A DNA stretch of 57,396 bases from Woeseiaceae bacterium. GTDB taxonomy: Bacteria; Pseudomonadota; Gammaproteobacteria; Steroidobacterales; Woeseiaceae. Made by a program: the position numbers and the translations under genes. How positions within the stretch are numbered: position 1 is the first letter of the stretch; every line of letters begins with the position of its first letter. Of the stretch, positions 1 to 14,693 are shown piece after piece. The stretch spans positions 1 through 57,396 of the forward strand of contig JANQGQ010000033.1 of NCBI GenBank assembly GCA_028277185.1, written 5' to 3'. Under the pieces are notes generated by a model, which worked only from the letters and a program-made list of their open reading frames with translations, did no database searches and was not told where the DNA came from.

Positions 1-1
1 G

Positions 2-283
2 GCTGAGGCGGAACGCTCCAGGCGCGCCAAGGTGATCAACGCCGAGGGCGAAAAGCAGGCGGCGCAGATGATCGCGGAGGCCGCGAAGACGCTTGCCAGC
101 GAAAAGCAGGGTCTCCAGCTACGCTACCTGCAGACCCTCAAGGAGATCGCCAACGAGAAGACCAACACGGTGGTGTTCCCCATGCCGATGGAGTTCGTCG
201 AGCCGATCATCAACGTGGCCAACGCGATCGGCAAGCAGGCCGGACCGCGAGGTGGTGGCGGCAGCCAGGGGTCCGCTCAGTAG
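2..283 (+). CDS. SPFH/Band 7 (stomatin/slipin-like) protein, C-terminal part
   Basis: The gene enters from the left edge, so only about 93 C-terminal residues are visible, in a frame open from base 2. The visible part is the alanine/glutamate-rich coiled-coil region (INAEGEKQAAQMIAEAAKTL) followed by the TVVFPMPME strand and a glycine/serine-rich tail, the usual ending of bacterial slipins. Such proteins are membrane-anchored by an N-terminal segment (outside the window) and form ring-like scaffolds in the inner membrane, often paired with a NfeD protein. It converges on the PhoQ-like gene with only 10 bases between the stop codons. The family is fairly sure; the exact subfamily (slipin or QmcA) cannot be settled from the tail. 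Confidence 0.8.
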   Translation, partial: AEAERSRRAKVINAEGEKQAAQMIAEAAKTLASEKQGLQLRYLQTLKEIANEKTNTVVFPMPMEFVEPIINVANAIGKQAGPRGGGGSQGSAQ

Positions 284-293
284 AGACCCGGGG

Positions 294-1634
294 TCACGAC
301 TGCGGGATCGTTATCGTGAACTGGGCACCGCCGAGGTCTGCCGACTGCAGGGCGAGATGACCGCCGTAGGACTCCGCGATGTCCTTTACGATCGCGAGGC
401 CGATGCCGTGGCCGGGCGTGTTTTCGTCCAGCCGCATGCCCCGCTGCAGCAGCGCCTCGCGGGCTTCCTCAGGAACGCCGGGGCCGTCGTCGGCGACGGA
501 TAGCACCATCCCGCCCGTTCCGGCCGGTTTGATGCCGACACGCACATGCGCTTCGCACCACTTGCAGGCGTTGTCGATCAGGTTGCCCGCCATTTCGAGA
601 TAGTCGCCGCCGTCGCCACGAAAGCTTGCCCGCTCGTCGATGGACACGCTGATTGCCGGCGCTTTGTCGCGGTGCACCTTTCGCAGACTCCCGACCAGCC
701 GCTCCGTTTCCTCGCTCAAGTCGATCGGCGTCAGCAACAGCGTGCCGGCCGCCTGCCGCGGCTTGCGCAGCTGGTAGCGCACGATCTCGTCCATCCGCGC
801 GATTTGCTCATTGATCCGGGAATTGTCGGCACTGCCGAACTCTCCGGCCAGCGAGCGCATTGCCGCCAGCGGCGTCTTGAGGCTGTGCGCAAGATTGTCC
901 AGCGTGTGGCGGTAACGATCGGAGCGCGCGCGCTCGCTGTCGATCAGCAGATTGAGGTTCCTCGCAACGCCGGTGAGTTCGTTCGGGAAGTCGCCCGACA
1001 AGGTTTGCCGCGCACCCTCTTCGATCTCGACGATCTCCGTCTCGATCTGCCGCAGCGGCTTCAGGAGCCCGCGCAACACGAGCCATATCGACAACAGCAT
1101 GATTGCCGCGACTGCCGCAAACCAGCCGAAGAGCTGCCGACGAAAACCGGCCACCTGTGCGTTGAACGAGTCCAGACTCTCGGCGACGGAGAACACGAAT
1201 GGCCTGAGTTCGCCTTCCGCGATCTCCCACTGCACGGCAAGCGTCAACGACAGAAGCGGCGTACCGTCGTCGAGCGCCAGCCGGGCGAATCGCTCGCGCC
1301 CGGGCGGACCGGGCTCGGCCGTCGGGATATCGAGTCCGAGGGCCGAGCGGGAGCGGTACACCGTGGCACCGGCCGCATCGTGGATTGCGGCGTAGAGCCC
1401 CGAGCCCAGGTTCGAGAAGCGCGGCTCGGGCAGGTCGCGACGCAGTTCGAGGCTACCGTCCGCATCGATCTCGGCCGCCGCCAGCATCGACATCAGGTGG
1501 CCGTCCAGGATGTCCTCGCGCGCCTGCTCGCCGGCGGTACGGAAGGCCGTGTCCAGCACGACGATCGTCGCGCCAAAGAACAGGAGCAACAGAAGGCTGA
1601 CCGAAATCAGCAGGCGCGCATTGAGCGAATACAC
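294..1634 (-). CDS. phoQ: PhoQ-like sensor histidine kinase
   Basis: 446 residues. Two membrane segments (about 8-28 and 168-190) enclose a periplasmic sensor of some 140 residues. A HAMP-like linker leads to a HisKA domain with the phospho-accepting His250 (LDNLAHSLKTPLAAM) and an ATPase domain with N box (N351, N355), G1 (DDGPG, 382-386) and G2 (GHGIGLA, 408-414). It should autophosphorylate and pass phosphate to the PhoP-like regulator encoded upstream. The start is GTG at 1634, with a weak AGG about 5-8 bases before it. That ribosome-binding stretch lies inside the left arm of a 17-bp inverted repeat. Unusually, 398 bp separate it from phoP, where the pair normally touches. The PhoQ label rests on architecture and the nearby purB; the ligand is unknown. 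Confidence 0.85.
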   Translation of the reverse strand: MYSLNARLLISVSLLLLLFFGATIVVLDTAFRTAGEQAREDILDGHLMSMLAAAEIDADGSLELRRDLPEPRFSNLGSGLYAAIHDAAGATVYRSRSALGLDIPTAEPGPPGRERFARLALDDGTPLLSLTLAVQWEIAEGELRPFVFSVAESLDSFNAQVAGFRRQLFGWFAAVAAIMLLSIWLVLRGLLKPLRQIETEIVEIEEGARQTLSGDFPNELTGVARNLNLLIDSERARSDRYRHTLDNLAHSLKTPLAAMRSLAGEFGSADNSRINEQIARMDEIVRYQLRKPRQAAGTLLLTPIDLSEETERLVGSLRKVHRDKAPAISVSIDERASFRGDGGDYLEMAGNLIDNACKWCEAHVRVGIKPAGTGGMVLSVADDGPGVPEEAREALLQRGMRLDENTPGHGIGLAIVKDIAESYGGHLALQSADLGGAQFTITIPQS

Positions 1635-1683
1635 CAGAACCTATCCCAAACTACATCGTGGCCGCGCCAGCGGCGATCTTATC

Positions 1684-1740
1684 GCATGGCGGGGTTGGCA
1701 GTTCATCGGTTGGCATTTCACCGCACGTGGCGGGGTTGGG
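1684..1740 (+). repeat. Partial copies of the GGCGGGGTTGGG dispersed repeat
   Basis: Two short copies sit head to tail: 1684-1698 (GCATGGCGGGGTTGG) and 1722-1740 (CGCACGTGGCGGGGTTGGG). The first matches the outer end of the palindromic element at 57030-57110 with its flanking GC. The second matches, on the opposite strand, the outer end of the copy at 46291-46309, including the CGCAC flank. Only arm ends are present here; the central stem-loop part is missing. Confidence 0.55.
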
Positions 1741-1741
1741 T

Positions 1742-1847
1742 AAAAGGTGTCAGACTCCTTTTTGCTGGACATTGCCTTTACTTCGGCATCGCTGACCTTA
1801 CGCCACTGCCCGGGTGCCGTTCCAAGTATCGTGTCTGACACCATTTT
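1742..1847. repeat. Inner inverted repeat with GGTGTCAGAC core
   Basis: AAAAGGTGTCAGAC (1742-1755) faces its reverse complement GTCTGACACCATTTT (1833-1847), differing by one extra base. About 77 bp lie between the cores. From memory, GGTGTCAGACACC-type repeats often accompany REP-associated (IS200-like) transposases in Gammaproteobacteria; no transposase is present here, so this would be a remnant. A short minus-strand frame (1641-1844) crosses it but resembles no protein I know. Confidence 0.5.
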
Positions 1848-2032
1848 CGACTGCGTGGATGCCGTTCCGTACTGAGCGATCTTGAGGCAACACCGATTCC
1901 GGACAACGGTACCGTCGAACGGCCGCGGGACTAAACGACGCGACGCGGCTGGAGACCCAACGCACAGACAGTGTCGAGGCCGGGTTCCGGTGCGAATAGC
2001 CGCAACGTAGTTTGGGATAGGTTATCGGCGGA

Positions 2033-2719
2033 CTATGCCGCCTGGTTGCGCTCCAGCGCGAAGCGGTAGCCGCGGCCGCGAAGAGTCTCAATCGGCTTCA
2101 GGCTGTTGTCGGGATCGAGCTTCTTCCTGAGGCGCCCGATGAATACCTCGATGACGTTGGAGTCACGCTCGAAGTCCTGATCGTACAGCCGCTCGGTCAG
2201 TTCGGTCTTCGAAATGACTTCGCCAGCGCGCACCATCAGGTACTCGATGATCTTGTACTCGAAACTGGTCAGGTCGATGGCGCGACCATCGACCTTGAGT
2301 TCCTGCCGCGACATATCGAGGGTCACCGGACCGGCGTCGAGGATCGACGAAGCCCAGCCGCCGGTTCGCCGCAGCAGGGCACTCAGCCGCGCACAGACCT
2401 CCTCGAAGTGAAACGGCTTGACGACATAGTCGTCGGCGCCGGCTGACAGCCCGTCTACCTTGTCCTGCCAGCGGTCGCGCGCCGTCAGGATCAGGATCGG
2501 GTAGGTTTTGCCGGCTTCGCGGACCGCACGGATGATGTCGATGCCGGAGACCTCCGGCAGGCCGAGATCGATGATGGCGAGATCGACCGGGTACTCCAGC
2601 GCGAAGTACTGGCCCTCGCGGCCGTCCGCTGCCTGCTCGACGGCGAAGCCTTCTCCCGAGAGCTGCCGCGCCAGAGTCTCGCGCAGGGTCGAGTCGTCTT
2701 CGATGATCAGTATGCGCAT
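2033..2719 (-). CDS. phoP: PhoP-like OmpR-family response regulator
   Basis: 228 residues. Receiver domain 1-120 with acidic pair E7/D8-D9, phospho-acceptor Asp51, Thr79 and Lys101, followed by an OmpR-type winged-helix DNA-binding domain (about 127-223, ending GRGYRF). Phosphorylation by the partner kinase should promote dimerisation and promoter binding. The ATG at 2719 is preceded by GGAG about 9 bases away. It lies 17 bases downstream of the PepSY gene on the same strand, which suggests a pepSY-phoP(-phoQ) operon. Length and motifs are normal for the family. The name PhoP is supported by the kinase partner and by purB nearby, an arrangement known from enterics. Confidence 0.88.
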   Translation of the reverse strand: MRILIIEDDSTLRETLARQLSGEGFAVEQAADGREGQYFALEYPVDLAIIDLGLPEVSGIDIIRAVREAGKTYPILILTARDRWQDKVDGLSAGADDYVVKPFHFEEVCARLSALLRRTGGWASSILDAGPVTLDMSRQELKVDGRAIDLTSFEYKIIEYLMVRAGEVISKTELTERLYDQDFERDSNVIEVFIGRLRKKLDPDNSLKPIETLRGRGYRFALERNQAA

Positions 2720-2736
2720 GGTGAGCGTCTCCGGTC

Positions 2737-3054
2737 TCAGCGCCGCCGACCGTTGAACTGCCTCGTACGTACCGTGCCGTCCTTGGTCATGTACTTGACG
2801 GAGTGCACTTCACGATTCCCGCGGACCTGTGTATCCGCCGACAACAGGCGTTGGAAATCGGACTGCCGGCGCACGCGCTCTATCGCCTGGTTCAGACTGA
2901 TACCGTCGCTCTGCGTGACCTCGTAGACGGTCGCCGGAGCGGTGACTGCGTCGTCCGGCGGCGGCAGCAAGCGCGCGTCGGCGGTTGCGGGCAGCAGCGT
3001 CGTAACGACTGCGATCAGAGCGATCGCGGGCAGCAGGCTAAAGCGTATCTTCAC
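2737..3054 (-). CDS. Secreted PepSY-domain-like small protein
   Basis: 105 residues. An N-terminal signal peptide (about 1-27, hydrophobic core FSLLPAIALIAVV, AxA-type end) precedes a single small domain. The pattern SLNQAIERVRRQS, then GNREVHSVKYM and TVRTRQFNGRR, looks like one PepSY repeat: helix followed by two strands. PepSY domains are periplasmic and are proposed to inhibit peptidases or to modulate sensor kinases. Its place just upstream of phoP on the same strand makes a role in PhoQ signalling plausible, but that is inference. A basic C-terminus (GRRR) ends the protein. Identification is by pattern only. Confidence 0.65.
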   Translation of the reverse strand: MKIRFSLLPAIALIAVVTTLLPATADARLLPPPDDAVTAPATVYEVTQSDGISLNQAIERVRRQSDFQRLLSADTQVRGNREVHSVKYMTKDGTVRTRQFNGRRR

Positions 3055-3165
3055 GGGTGCATCCTGGTGAGATGCCGCGCTCGAGCGGCAACCCGGCAGA
3101 GTGTGGTCCGTCGGCTAACCGAATGCAACGCAGCGCTTCACAGTCAGGCTCTGTCGCGGCAGGGC

Positions 3166-3783
3166 TCAGCCGGCCGGCCGGACGTCAACCCTGACACGAA
3201 TTTCGCGGCCCGGATCGTAGGGCATCTCGGTCGCGTACTTCTGCCCGTTGTAGCGGTATACAACCCGGTAGCCCTCGATGCGTTCCTCCTGATGCTCCTG
3301 CATCGTCGTCGAACAGCGTTCGACCGGGCGCGAGTAGACTTCGGAACGATGCCGGCGGTTCGCCTGGCGGGCGGCATTGGAACCGATGGCGGCACCGATC
3401 AGGCTGCCTGCCACGGTCGCGGCGTCGTTGCCGCGGCCGCTGCCGAACTGATGTCCGACGACGCCGCCGATGATTGCGCCGACCAGGGCGCTGCCGCCGG
3501 TGCTGCGGTGCCTCGGATTGACCTCGACGTACTCGGTCTCCTGCCAGCACTGTCTGACGGGCGTGCTGACCGTTACGTAGCGGATGATCGGCTCGGCGCT
3601 CAGCACCTGCGCGTAGTCGTACTGCGCATCGCGCGTATGGCTCCGCGCATAGTTCGACGTCGTATAGCTGCTTGCGTAGCGAAAGCCGGGATCCGCACTC
3701 GCGGTCGCGGAATAGCCAAGCCCCGTTGCGGCGATGGCCGCGAGGGCGATACCGTTAACCGCTTTCAGGTGCCGTGATTCCAT
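3166..3783 (-). CDS. Glycine-zipper 2TM (17-kDa-antigen-like) envelope protein
   Basis: 205 residues. A signal peptide (about 1-30, ending ATASADP) is followed by a tyrosine-rich region and then a glycine-zipper stretch at 96-139 (GGSALVGAIIGGVVGHQFG and GSLIGAAIGSNAA), typical of the glycine-zipper 2TM domain. The C-terminal part (YRVVYRYNGQKY) resembles the conserved end of outer-membrane proteins of this type. Cys79 lies in a conserved QCWQE motif and Cys157 follows an ER pair. There is no lipobox. GGGAG lies about 9 bases before the ATG. It stands alone between the PepSY and mazG genes. Its function in the outer envelope is unknown; related proteins affect envelope stability. Confidence 0.75.
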   Translation of the reverse strand: MESRHLKAVNGIALAAIAATGLGYSATASADPGFRYASSYTTSNYARSHTRDAQYDYAQVLSAEPIIRYVTVSTPVRQCWQETEYVEVNPRHRSTGGSALVGAIIGGVVGHQFGSGRGNDAATVAGSLIGAAIGSNAARQANRRHRSEVYSRPVERCSTTMQEHQEERIEGYRVVYRYNGQKYATEMPYDPGREIRVRVDVRPAG

Positions 3784-3879
3784 GATGTCCTACTCCCTGT
3801 TGGCGACCGGCCCTTTTGCCAGCCTGGAAGCAAGACTAGAGCCAGGGCAATGAACGTTGGCTGAATGCGGGCGGAGCGC

Positions 3880-4671
3880 TCAGGCCGGATCGGCGGACGC
3901 GGCGTCCTTGACGGCCTGCCAGGCCTCTTCGAGCGTCTCCAGCGGCAGATCCTGAAGCCGCTCACCGCGCGCATTCAGCATGGCCTCGACGGCGCGAAAC
4001 CGCCGCTCGAACTTGACGTTCGCGGCGGCCAGGGCAGTTTCCGGATCTACTTTGAGGTGCCGTGCGAGATTGGCCGCCGCGAAGAGCAGGTCTCCGACCT
4101 CCTCGGCGACGGCCCCGGCGTCGCCCGCCGCTTCGGCCTCGGCGACCTCCTCAAGCTCCTCCCGTAGCTTCTCCGCGGGTCCGCGAGCGTCCGGCCAGTC
4201 GAAGCCGACGACGGCCGCGCGCTTACCGAGCTTGTGCGCCCGTTTGAGCGCGGGCAGCGCCATGGCGACCCCGGCAAGCGCGCTACGATCGTCCTCGTCC
4301 GCCCGCTCCGCCGCCTTTATCCGCTCCCAGCTGCCCTCGACCTTCTCCGCGTCGCGCGCCTCGGCGTCGCCGAAAACGTGGGGATGTCGGCGAATCATCT
4401 TGTCGTTGATCGCGGCGACGACGTCCGCGAACGCAAAATGCCCGGCCTCCGCGGCCATCTGTGCGTGGAACACGACCTGCAGCAGGAGGTCGCCGAGTTC
4501 CCCCGCCAGTCCGTTCATATCGTCGCGCTGAATCGCGTCGAGAACCTCGTAGGCCTCCTCGATCGTGTACGGCGCGATCGTCGAAAAATCCTGTTCGAGG
4601 TCCCAGGGGCAGCCGTTCTCCGGGTCGCGTAGCCGTCGCATTATCTCGAGTAATTTCTCGATTTCAGTCAT
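3880..4671 (-). CDS. mazG: Nucleoside triphosphate pyrophosphohydrolase MazG
   Basis: 263 residues, the usual length for the two-domain enzyme. The N-terminal MazG domain has the metal-binding EExxE motif (TIEEAYEVLDAI, Glu38-39 and Glu42) with the partner ELGDLLLQVVFH (58-69), and the signature CPWDLEQ begins at Cys21. A second MazG-type domain follows, with EEVGDLLFAAANLARH. The enzyme hydrolyses NTPs to NMP and pyrophosphate, removing non-canonical nucleotides and, in E. coli, affecting ppGpp signalling. It starts 6 bases after the stop of the NudL-type gene upstream, so both are probably co-transcribed. The junction is AT-rich and the closest Shine-Dalgarno-like AAGGAAAG is over 20 bases away, which points to translational coupling. 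Confidence 0.93.
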   Translation of the reverse strand: MTEIEKLLEIMRRLRDPENGCPWDLEQDFSTIAPYTIEEAYEVLDAIQRDDMNGLAGELGDLLLQVVFHAQMAAEAGHFAFADVVAAINDKMIRRHPHVFGDAEARDAEKVEGSWERIKAAERADEDDRSALAGVAMALPALKRAHKLGKRAAVVGFDWPDARGPAEKLREELEEVAEAEAAGDAGAVAEEVGDLLFAAANLARHLKVDPETALAAANVKFERRFRAVEAMLNARGERLQDLPLETLEEAWQAVKDAASADPA

Positions 4672-4677
4672 AAATAT

Positions 4678-5313
4678 TTATTTTAAAACAACTTTCCTTA
4701 ACTCGACGAGCATATGCGCCGTGGCGCCCCAGATCCGATGACCGGCATACCGAAACTCGACCACGGGGATCTCCCGCCCCTGAAAACGGCGCGTACCGGC
4801 GCGTGCGTTCGCTCTGTCGAGCACAAACGCCAGCGGTACCTCGAACGCCGAGCTGACCTCGGCCCGGTCGATACTCGGCGTCAAGGGCTCTCTTACGACG
4901 CCGATTACGGGCGTCACGGCGTAGCCGGTCACGGTCGGCAGCGGCGGCAGGTACCCGACCACCGTAACGCGATCCGGCGCGATGCCGACTTCCTCATGGG
5001 TTTCGCGCAGCGCGGTCTGCACGATGTCCGGATCCCCGGGCTCCATTCGCCCGCCGGGAAACGCGATCTGGCCGGCATGGTGCTTGAGTTCCGCGGAACG
5101 CTCGGTCAGCAGCACGGTCAGCCCCGCCCGGCGCTCGACGATGGGAACCAGCACCCCCGCCGGTTTCAGTTCATCGGCCAGCGACGCGACGAGCTCGGCC
5201 GGCCAGTGTGCCGTGGCCGCGGGCAGGCTGACGGCCCGCGGGTTGTCCGGCGGCGCCGTTCCGGCCAACCGCGCGGTCAGGGCCGCGGTGTCGATCGAAA
5301 CGGTCACGTCCAA
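4678..5313 (-). CDS. NudL-type Nudix hydrolase (CoA pyrophosphatase family)
   Basis: 211 residues from a TTG at 5313; GTG at 5307 is an alternative start two codons later. The Nudix box occupies about 85-111 (GGRMEPGD then ALRETHEEVGI). It is preceded by the LLTERSAELKHHAGQIAFPG motif that marks the UPF0035/NudL subgroup, whose members cleave coenzyme A or its derivatives to 3',5'-ADP and phosphopantetheine. It lies between fumC (18 bases upstream) and mazG (6 bases downstream) on the same strand, giving a fumC-nudL-mazG unit with a nucleotide clean-up flavour. Substrate is inferred from family only. Confidence 0.88.
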   Translation of the reverse strand: MDVTVSIDTAALTARLAGTAPPDNPRAVSLPAATAHWPAELVASLADELKPAGVLVPIVERRAGLTVLLTERSAELKHHAGQIAFPGGRMEPGDPDIVQTALRETHEEVGIAPDRVTVVGYLPPLPTVTGYAVTPVIGVVREPLTPSIDRAEVSSAFEVPLAFVLDRANARAGTRRFQGREIPVVEFRYAGHRIWGATAHMLVELRKVVLK

Positions 5314-5331
5314 CCGATGCCCCGAACCGGA

Positions 5332-9319
<3,988 letters not shown>

Positions 9320-9372
9320 CCGTAAAAGCACATAACCGGCGATATGTGCAATACTGACCATCAGGTGTCTTG

Positions 9373-9389
9373 TTGAGATTGAATCTCAA
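9373..9389. promoter_or_regulatory. 17-nt perfect palindrome (candidate operator)
   Basis: TTGAGATT-G-AATCTCAA is a perfect palindrome with 8-base arms about a central G. It lies in the 219-bp gap between roxA and the DUF7931-like gene, 150 bases before the latter's start. The size and symmetry suit a dimeric repressor site. No matching regulator is encoded next to it and I see no second copy close by. Confidence 0.4.
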
Positions 9390-9538
9390 ACCCTTGTCCG
9401 GCAACTCATTTTCCCGACCCGCGGGGGAGTCTGCGCCACGAAAACGTGACGCAGTTGGCACCGGCGCCCGTCGCGGGCAACGTACACTCGCCAGCAGAGC
9501 TTGCTCTAAAGAGCGATGGACGAAGCTAAAGCGCGCCG

Positions 9539-10039
9539 ATGGACTACGAAGACGAAAGCCGGGGTAAACGCTGGGTAATCTCCACACGCGACGAAATGCG
9601 CGAAGCGGTCGTTCGCGTAGCGCGGGAAGCCAAACGCAAGGTATCGATCTTCACCCACGACCTCGAGCCCGGGATCTACGATGACCCGGACTTCCTCGAG
9701 GTCATCAAGCGGCTCGTTCTGTCGCAGACCTACTCGCGAATCCGGGTCCTGATCGCCGATCCGACCCGGGCGATAAAGAACGGCAACAACTTCGTCCACC
9801 TCGGGCGGCGCCTGAACACCTACATCGAATTCCGGCACGTTCGCGAAGACCTGCGAACGCATGCCGAGTCGTTTTGCATTGCCGACCAGAAGGCCCTCGT
9901 TTACCGCCTGCAGGCGGAGCGTTGGGAGGGCATTGCGGATCTCGACGAACCCGCGGTCGCCAAACTCTACAGCCGCATGTTCGACGAAATCTGGACGGCC
10001 AGCGAAGTGGAAATGGAATTCCGGCAACTCGGTATCTGA
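9539..10039 (+). CDS. DUF7931-like conserved protein
   Basis: 166 residues. It starts MDYEDESRGKRWVISTRDEM; the body alternates helix and strand (KVSIFTHDLEPGIYDD, YSRIRVLIADP, YIEFRHV) in the manner of a phospholipase-D-like half domain. The motif HAESFCIADQKALVYR occupies the place of the HKD motif but lacks the Lys-x4-Asp arrangement, so PLD activity is unlikely. I recall the same domain fused behind a GNAT acetyltransferase in pseudomonads, where it is called DUF7931; here it stands alone. It is followed 31 bases later by nudJ, so the two may be co-transcribed. No clear Shine-Dalgarno precedes the ATG. Function unknown. Confidence 0.7.
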   Translation: MDYEDESRGKRWVISTRDEMREAVVRVAREAKRKVSIFTHDLEPGIYDDPDFLEVIKRLVLSQTYSRIRVLIADPTRAIKNGNNFVHLGRRLNTYIEFRHVREDLRTHAESFCIADQKALVYRLQAERWEGIADLDEPAVAKLYSRMFDEIWTASEVEMEFRQLGI

Positions 10040-10070
10040 CCCACTCGGTATCGGACGATAGACGGAGCTT

Positions 10071-10562
10071 ATGTACCCGACTGACCTGACGGTTGCGGCA
10101 GTGGTGCTCAATGAGGGGCGCTACCTGTTCGTTGAAGAAGTCGCCAATCGGCGCAACGTATTGACACAACCCGGCGGCCACATCGAAGCGGGCGAGTCGC
10201 CGGAGCAGGCAGTCGTGCGCGAAGTTCTCGAGGAAACCGGCTGCACGGTACTCTGCGAAGACCTGATCGGCGTCTACCTGTGGATCCAGCCGCAGACCCG
10301 ACAGCAGTTTCTGCGACTCGTGTATCTCGCCGATTTTGCGAGCTGCGACGAGTCCGCACCCCTCGACACCGGCATCATCGCCCGCCGCTGGCTCACGCTC
10401 GCCGACGTCGAAAAGGCGCGCGCGACTCTGCGGTCCCCGGTCGTGCTGCGCTGCCTCAAGGACTTCGAAGCCGGCAAGCGCCAATCCGATGCGCTGCTGA
10501 CCGGCATGCTGCCGCTCGAGCAGAACGTAGCAGCCGTGTTGGCGACCGCCGATCTGGTCTAG
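10071..10562 (+). CDS. nudJ: NudJ-like Nudix hydrolase
   Basis: 163 residues. The Nudix box is at 35-57 ([23 protein letters not shown] in outline: GG, Glu39, REVLEETG). The preceding [11 protein letters not shown] and the following [19 protein letters not shown] match the NudJ/YmfB group, which removes phosphate from nucleoside tri- and diphosphates and from the thiamine precursor HMP-PP. In enterics nudJ lies directly beside mnmA, as here (mnmA begins 167 bases downstream on the same strand), which supports the name. GGAG sits just 4 bases from the ATG. Confidence 0.85.
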   Translation: MYPTDLTVAAVVLNEGRYLFVEEVANRRNVLTQPGGHIEAGESPEQAVVREVLEETGCTVLCEDLIGVYLWIQPQTRQQFLRLVYLADFASCDESAPLDTGIIARRWLTLADVEKARATLRSPVVLRCLKDFEAGKRQSDALLTGMLPLEQNVAAVLATADLV

Positions 10563-10567
10563 CCGGA

Positions 10568-10586
10568 CGGACGCCCGGCACGTCCG
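10568..10586 (+). terminator. Weak hairpin after nudJ
   Basis: CGGACG (10568-10573) and CGTCCG (10581-10586) form a 6-bp stem around a 7-base loop, 6 bases after the nudJ stop. There is no T-tract, so it may only pause transcription or stabilise the message. The rest of the 167-bp gap to mnmA holds no other clear signal. Confidence 0.3.
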
Positions 10587-10729
10587 CTCTGCCGGTAGCC
10601 GGCGGCCGGCCCCGGTGCTGCGACGGTAGCGCGGAGAGGCGACGGGATGGCCGTCCTTCCGGGCCAGTCGACCCGACAGCTCCCCTCTGGCCGCGCCCGC
10701 TTGCCGCGAACGAGCTAAAATGGCGGGCT

Positions 10730-11893
10730 ATGACGAATTTCGCTGACAAGGTAGCCGGCCGCCGCGTCGTTCTCGGGATGTCGGGCGGCGTCGACTCGGC
10801 CGTCGCGGGCCTCTTGCTCAAGCGGGCCGGCGCCGACGTGCATGCGCTGCACATGACGAACTGGGAGGACGACGACGGTTACTGCACGGCGGCCGAGGAC
10901 CTCCAGGACGCGAGGCAGGTGTGCGAGCGGCTCGGGATACCGCTGCACCACGTCAACTTCGCCCGCGAGTATCGCGATCGCGTCTTCGAATACTTCCTCG
11001 CGGAGTACCGGGCCGGACGCACGCCCAACCCCGACGTGCTCTGCAACCGCGAGATCAAGTTCGGCTCCTTCCGCGAGTATGCGAAGCGTCTGGGTGGCGA
11101 GTTGCTTGCAACCGGCCACTATGCGCGCCGGGAGACGCTCGGCGGCGAACCCACTTTGCTCAAGGGCATCGATCCGGGCAAGGATCAGAGCTATTTCCTC
11201 CATGCCGTGAGTGCCGAGGCGCTTGCCGAAACCGTGTTTCCGCTGGGCGATCTCACGAAGGACCAGGTGCGCCGGATCGCCCGGGACAGCGGCATCCCGG
11301 TTCACGGTAAGAAAGACAGTACCGGTATCTGCTTCATCGGCGAGCGGCCGTTTCGCGAGTTTCTCGAGACCTATCTCCCGGCTAACCCGGGCCCGATCAG
11401 GGCCGCGGACGGGCGCACGCTCGGCGAGCACGCCGGCCTGATGTACTACACACTCGGCCAGCGGCAGGGACTCGGCATCGGCGGGCGGCGCGATGCGGAC
11501 GATGCGCCCTGGTACGTCGTCGACAAGGACGTCGCCGCCAATGCGCTGATCGTCGACCAGGGCAGCACCGCAAGGCTCATGAGTACCGCGCTCGAGGCCG
11601 GCAGCCCGAGCTGGATCAACGGGCCGCCCGCCGGACTCGGCCGGGGCGCGGATCTGACGGCGAAGGTTCGCTACCGGCAGGCGGATCAGCCCTGTCGCGT
11701 CACGCCCGCGGGCGATGGCGGAATCCACGTTACGTTCGCGACGCCCCAGCGGGCCGTAACCCCCGGACAATTCGTTGTTTTCTACACTGGCGAGCGCTGC
11801 CTCGGCGGCGCCGTGATCGAACGGGCAATCCGCTTGCCCGCTACCGCCGGCACGACGGGAAAGCGACCGGAGCCCGCGACGGCGGCCGGCTGA
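10730..11893 (+). CDS. mnmA: tRNA-specific 2-thiouridylase MnmA
   Basis: 387 residues from ATG 10730; an open stretch upstream of it has no support. The N-terminal PP-loop [11 protein letters not shown] (16-26) binds ATP. The two catalytic cysteines are Cys105 ([12 protein letters not shown]) and Cys201 ([10 protein letters not shown]), which carry and deliver sulfur to uridine 34 of tRNA Lys, Glu and Gln to give 2-thiouridine. A C-terminal beta-barrel part ([11 protein letters not shown] and following) completes the fold. In most relatives hflD follows mnmA; here the next gene is acnA. The product is needed to modify the tRNA-Lys(UUU) encoded at 34934-35008. Confidence 0.95.
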   Translation: MTNFADKVAGRRVVLGMSGGVDSAVAGLLLKRAGADVHALHMTNWEDDDGYCTAAEDLQDARQVCERLGIPLHHVNFAREYRDRVFEYFLAEYRAGRTPNPDVLCNREIKFGSFREYAKRLGGELLATGHYARRETLGGEPTLLKGIDPGKDQSYFLHAVSAEALAETVFPLGDLTKDQVRRIARDSGIPVHGKKDSTGICFIGERPFREFLETYLPANPGPIRAADGRTLGEHAGLMYYTLGQRQGLGIGGRRDADDAPWYVVDKDVAANALIVDQGSTARLMSTALEAGSPSWINGPPAGLGRGADLTAKVRYRQADQPCRVTPAGDGGIHVTFATPQRAVTPGQFVVFYTGERCLGGAVIERAIRLPATAGTTGKRPEPATAAG

Positions 11894-11945
11894 AGCCAGC
11901 GGACACCGGCGCCCAATTGCCGAAGCGCGAGACCGGCCCTTTAGC

Positions 11946-11951
11946 TATAAT
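11946..11951 (+). promoter_or_regulatory. Probable acnA -10 box
   Basis: A perfect TATAAT lies 65 bases before the acnA ATG, in the 123-bp gap after mnmA. The nearest -35-like hexamer, TTGCCG at 11917-11922, is 23 bases away, which is too far for a standard sigma-70 promoter. The -10 is therefore clear and the -35 is not. Confidence 0.45.
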
Positions 11952-12016
11952 GCCGCCCCGCCAGCGGCCCCTTGGCCGCACCTGATCTGACCAAAAGTTA
12001 CCCCGGAGACGAAAAC

Positions 12017-14680
<2,664 letters not shown>

Positions 14681-14693
14681 AGCCACTCGGGAG

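Larger units (their letters stand above)
1638..2023. repeat. 386-bp block bounded by 17-bp perfect inverted repeats, between phoP and phoQ
   Basis: The ends 1638-1654 (AACCTATCCCAAACTAC) and 2007-2023 (its exact reverse complement) are perfect 17-bp inverted repeats. The enclosed sequence has no convincing gene. It contains copies of a GGCGGGGTTGGG motif (1684-1740) and an inner inverted repeat with core GGTGTCAGAC (1746-1755 and 1833-1842). I see no target-site duplication beside the outer arms. It could be a non-autonomous insertion, or an inverted duplication of the phoQ leader. Together with flanking bases it accounts for the whole 398-bp gap between the two genes. Confidence 0.6.

Noticed and set aside
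1641..1844. Minus-strand frame MVSDTILGTAPGQWRKVSD... inside the phoP-phoQ spacer
   Set aside because: Only 67 codons, it begins and ends within inverted repeats and resembles no known protein; it is better explained as repeat sequence.
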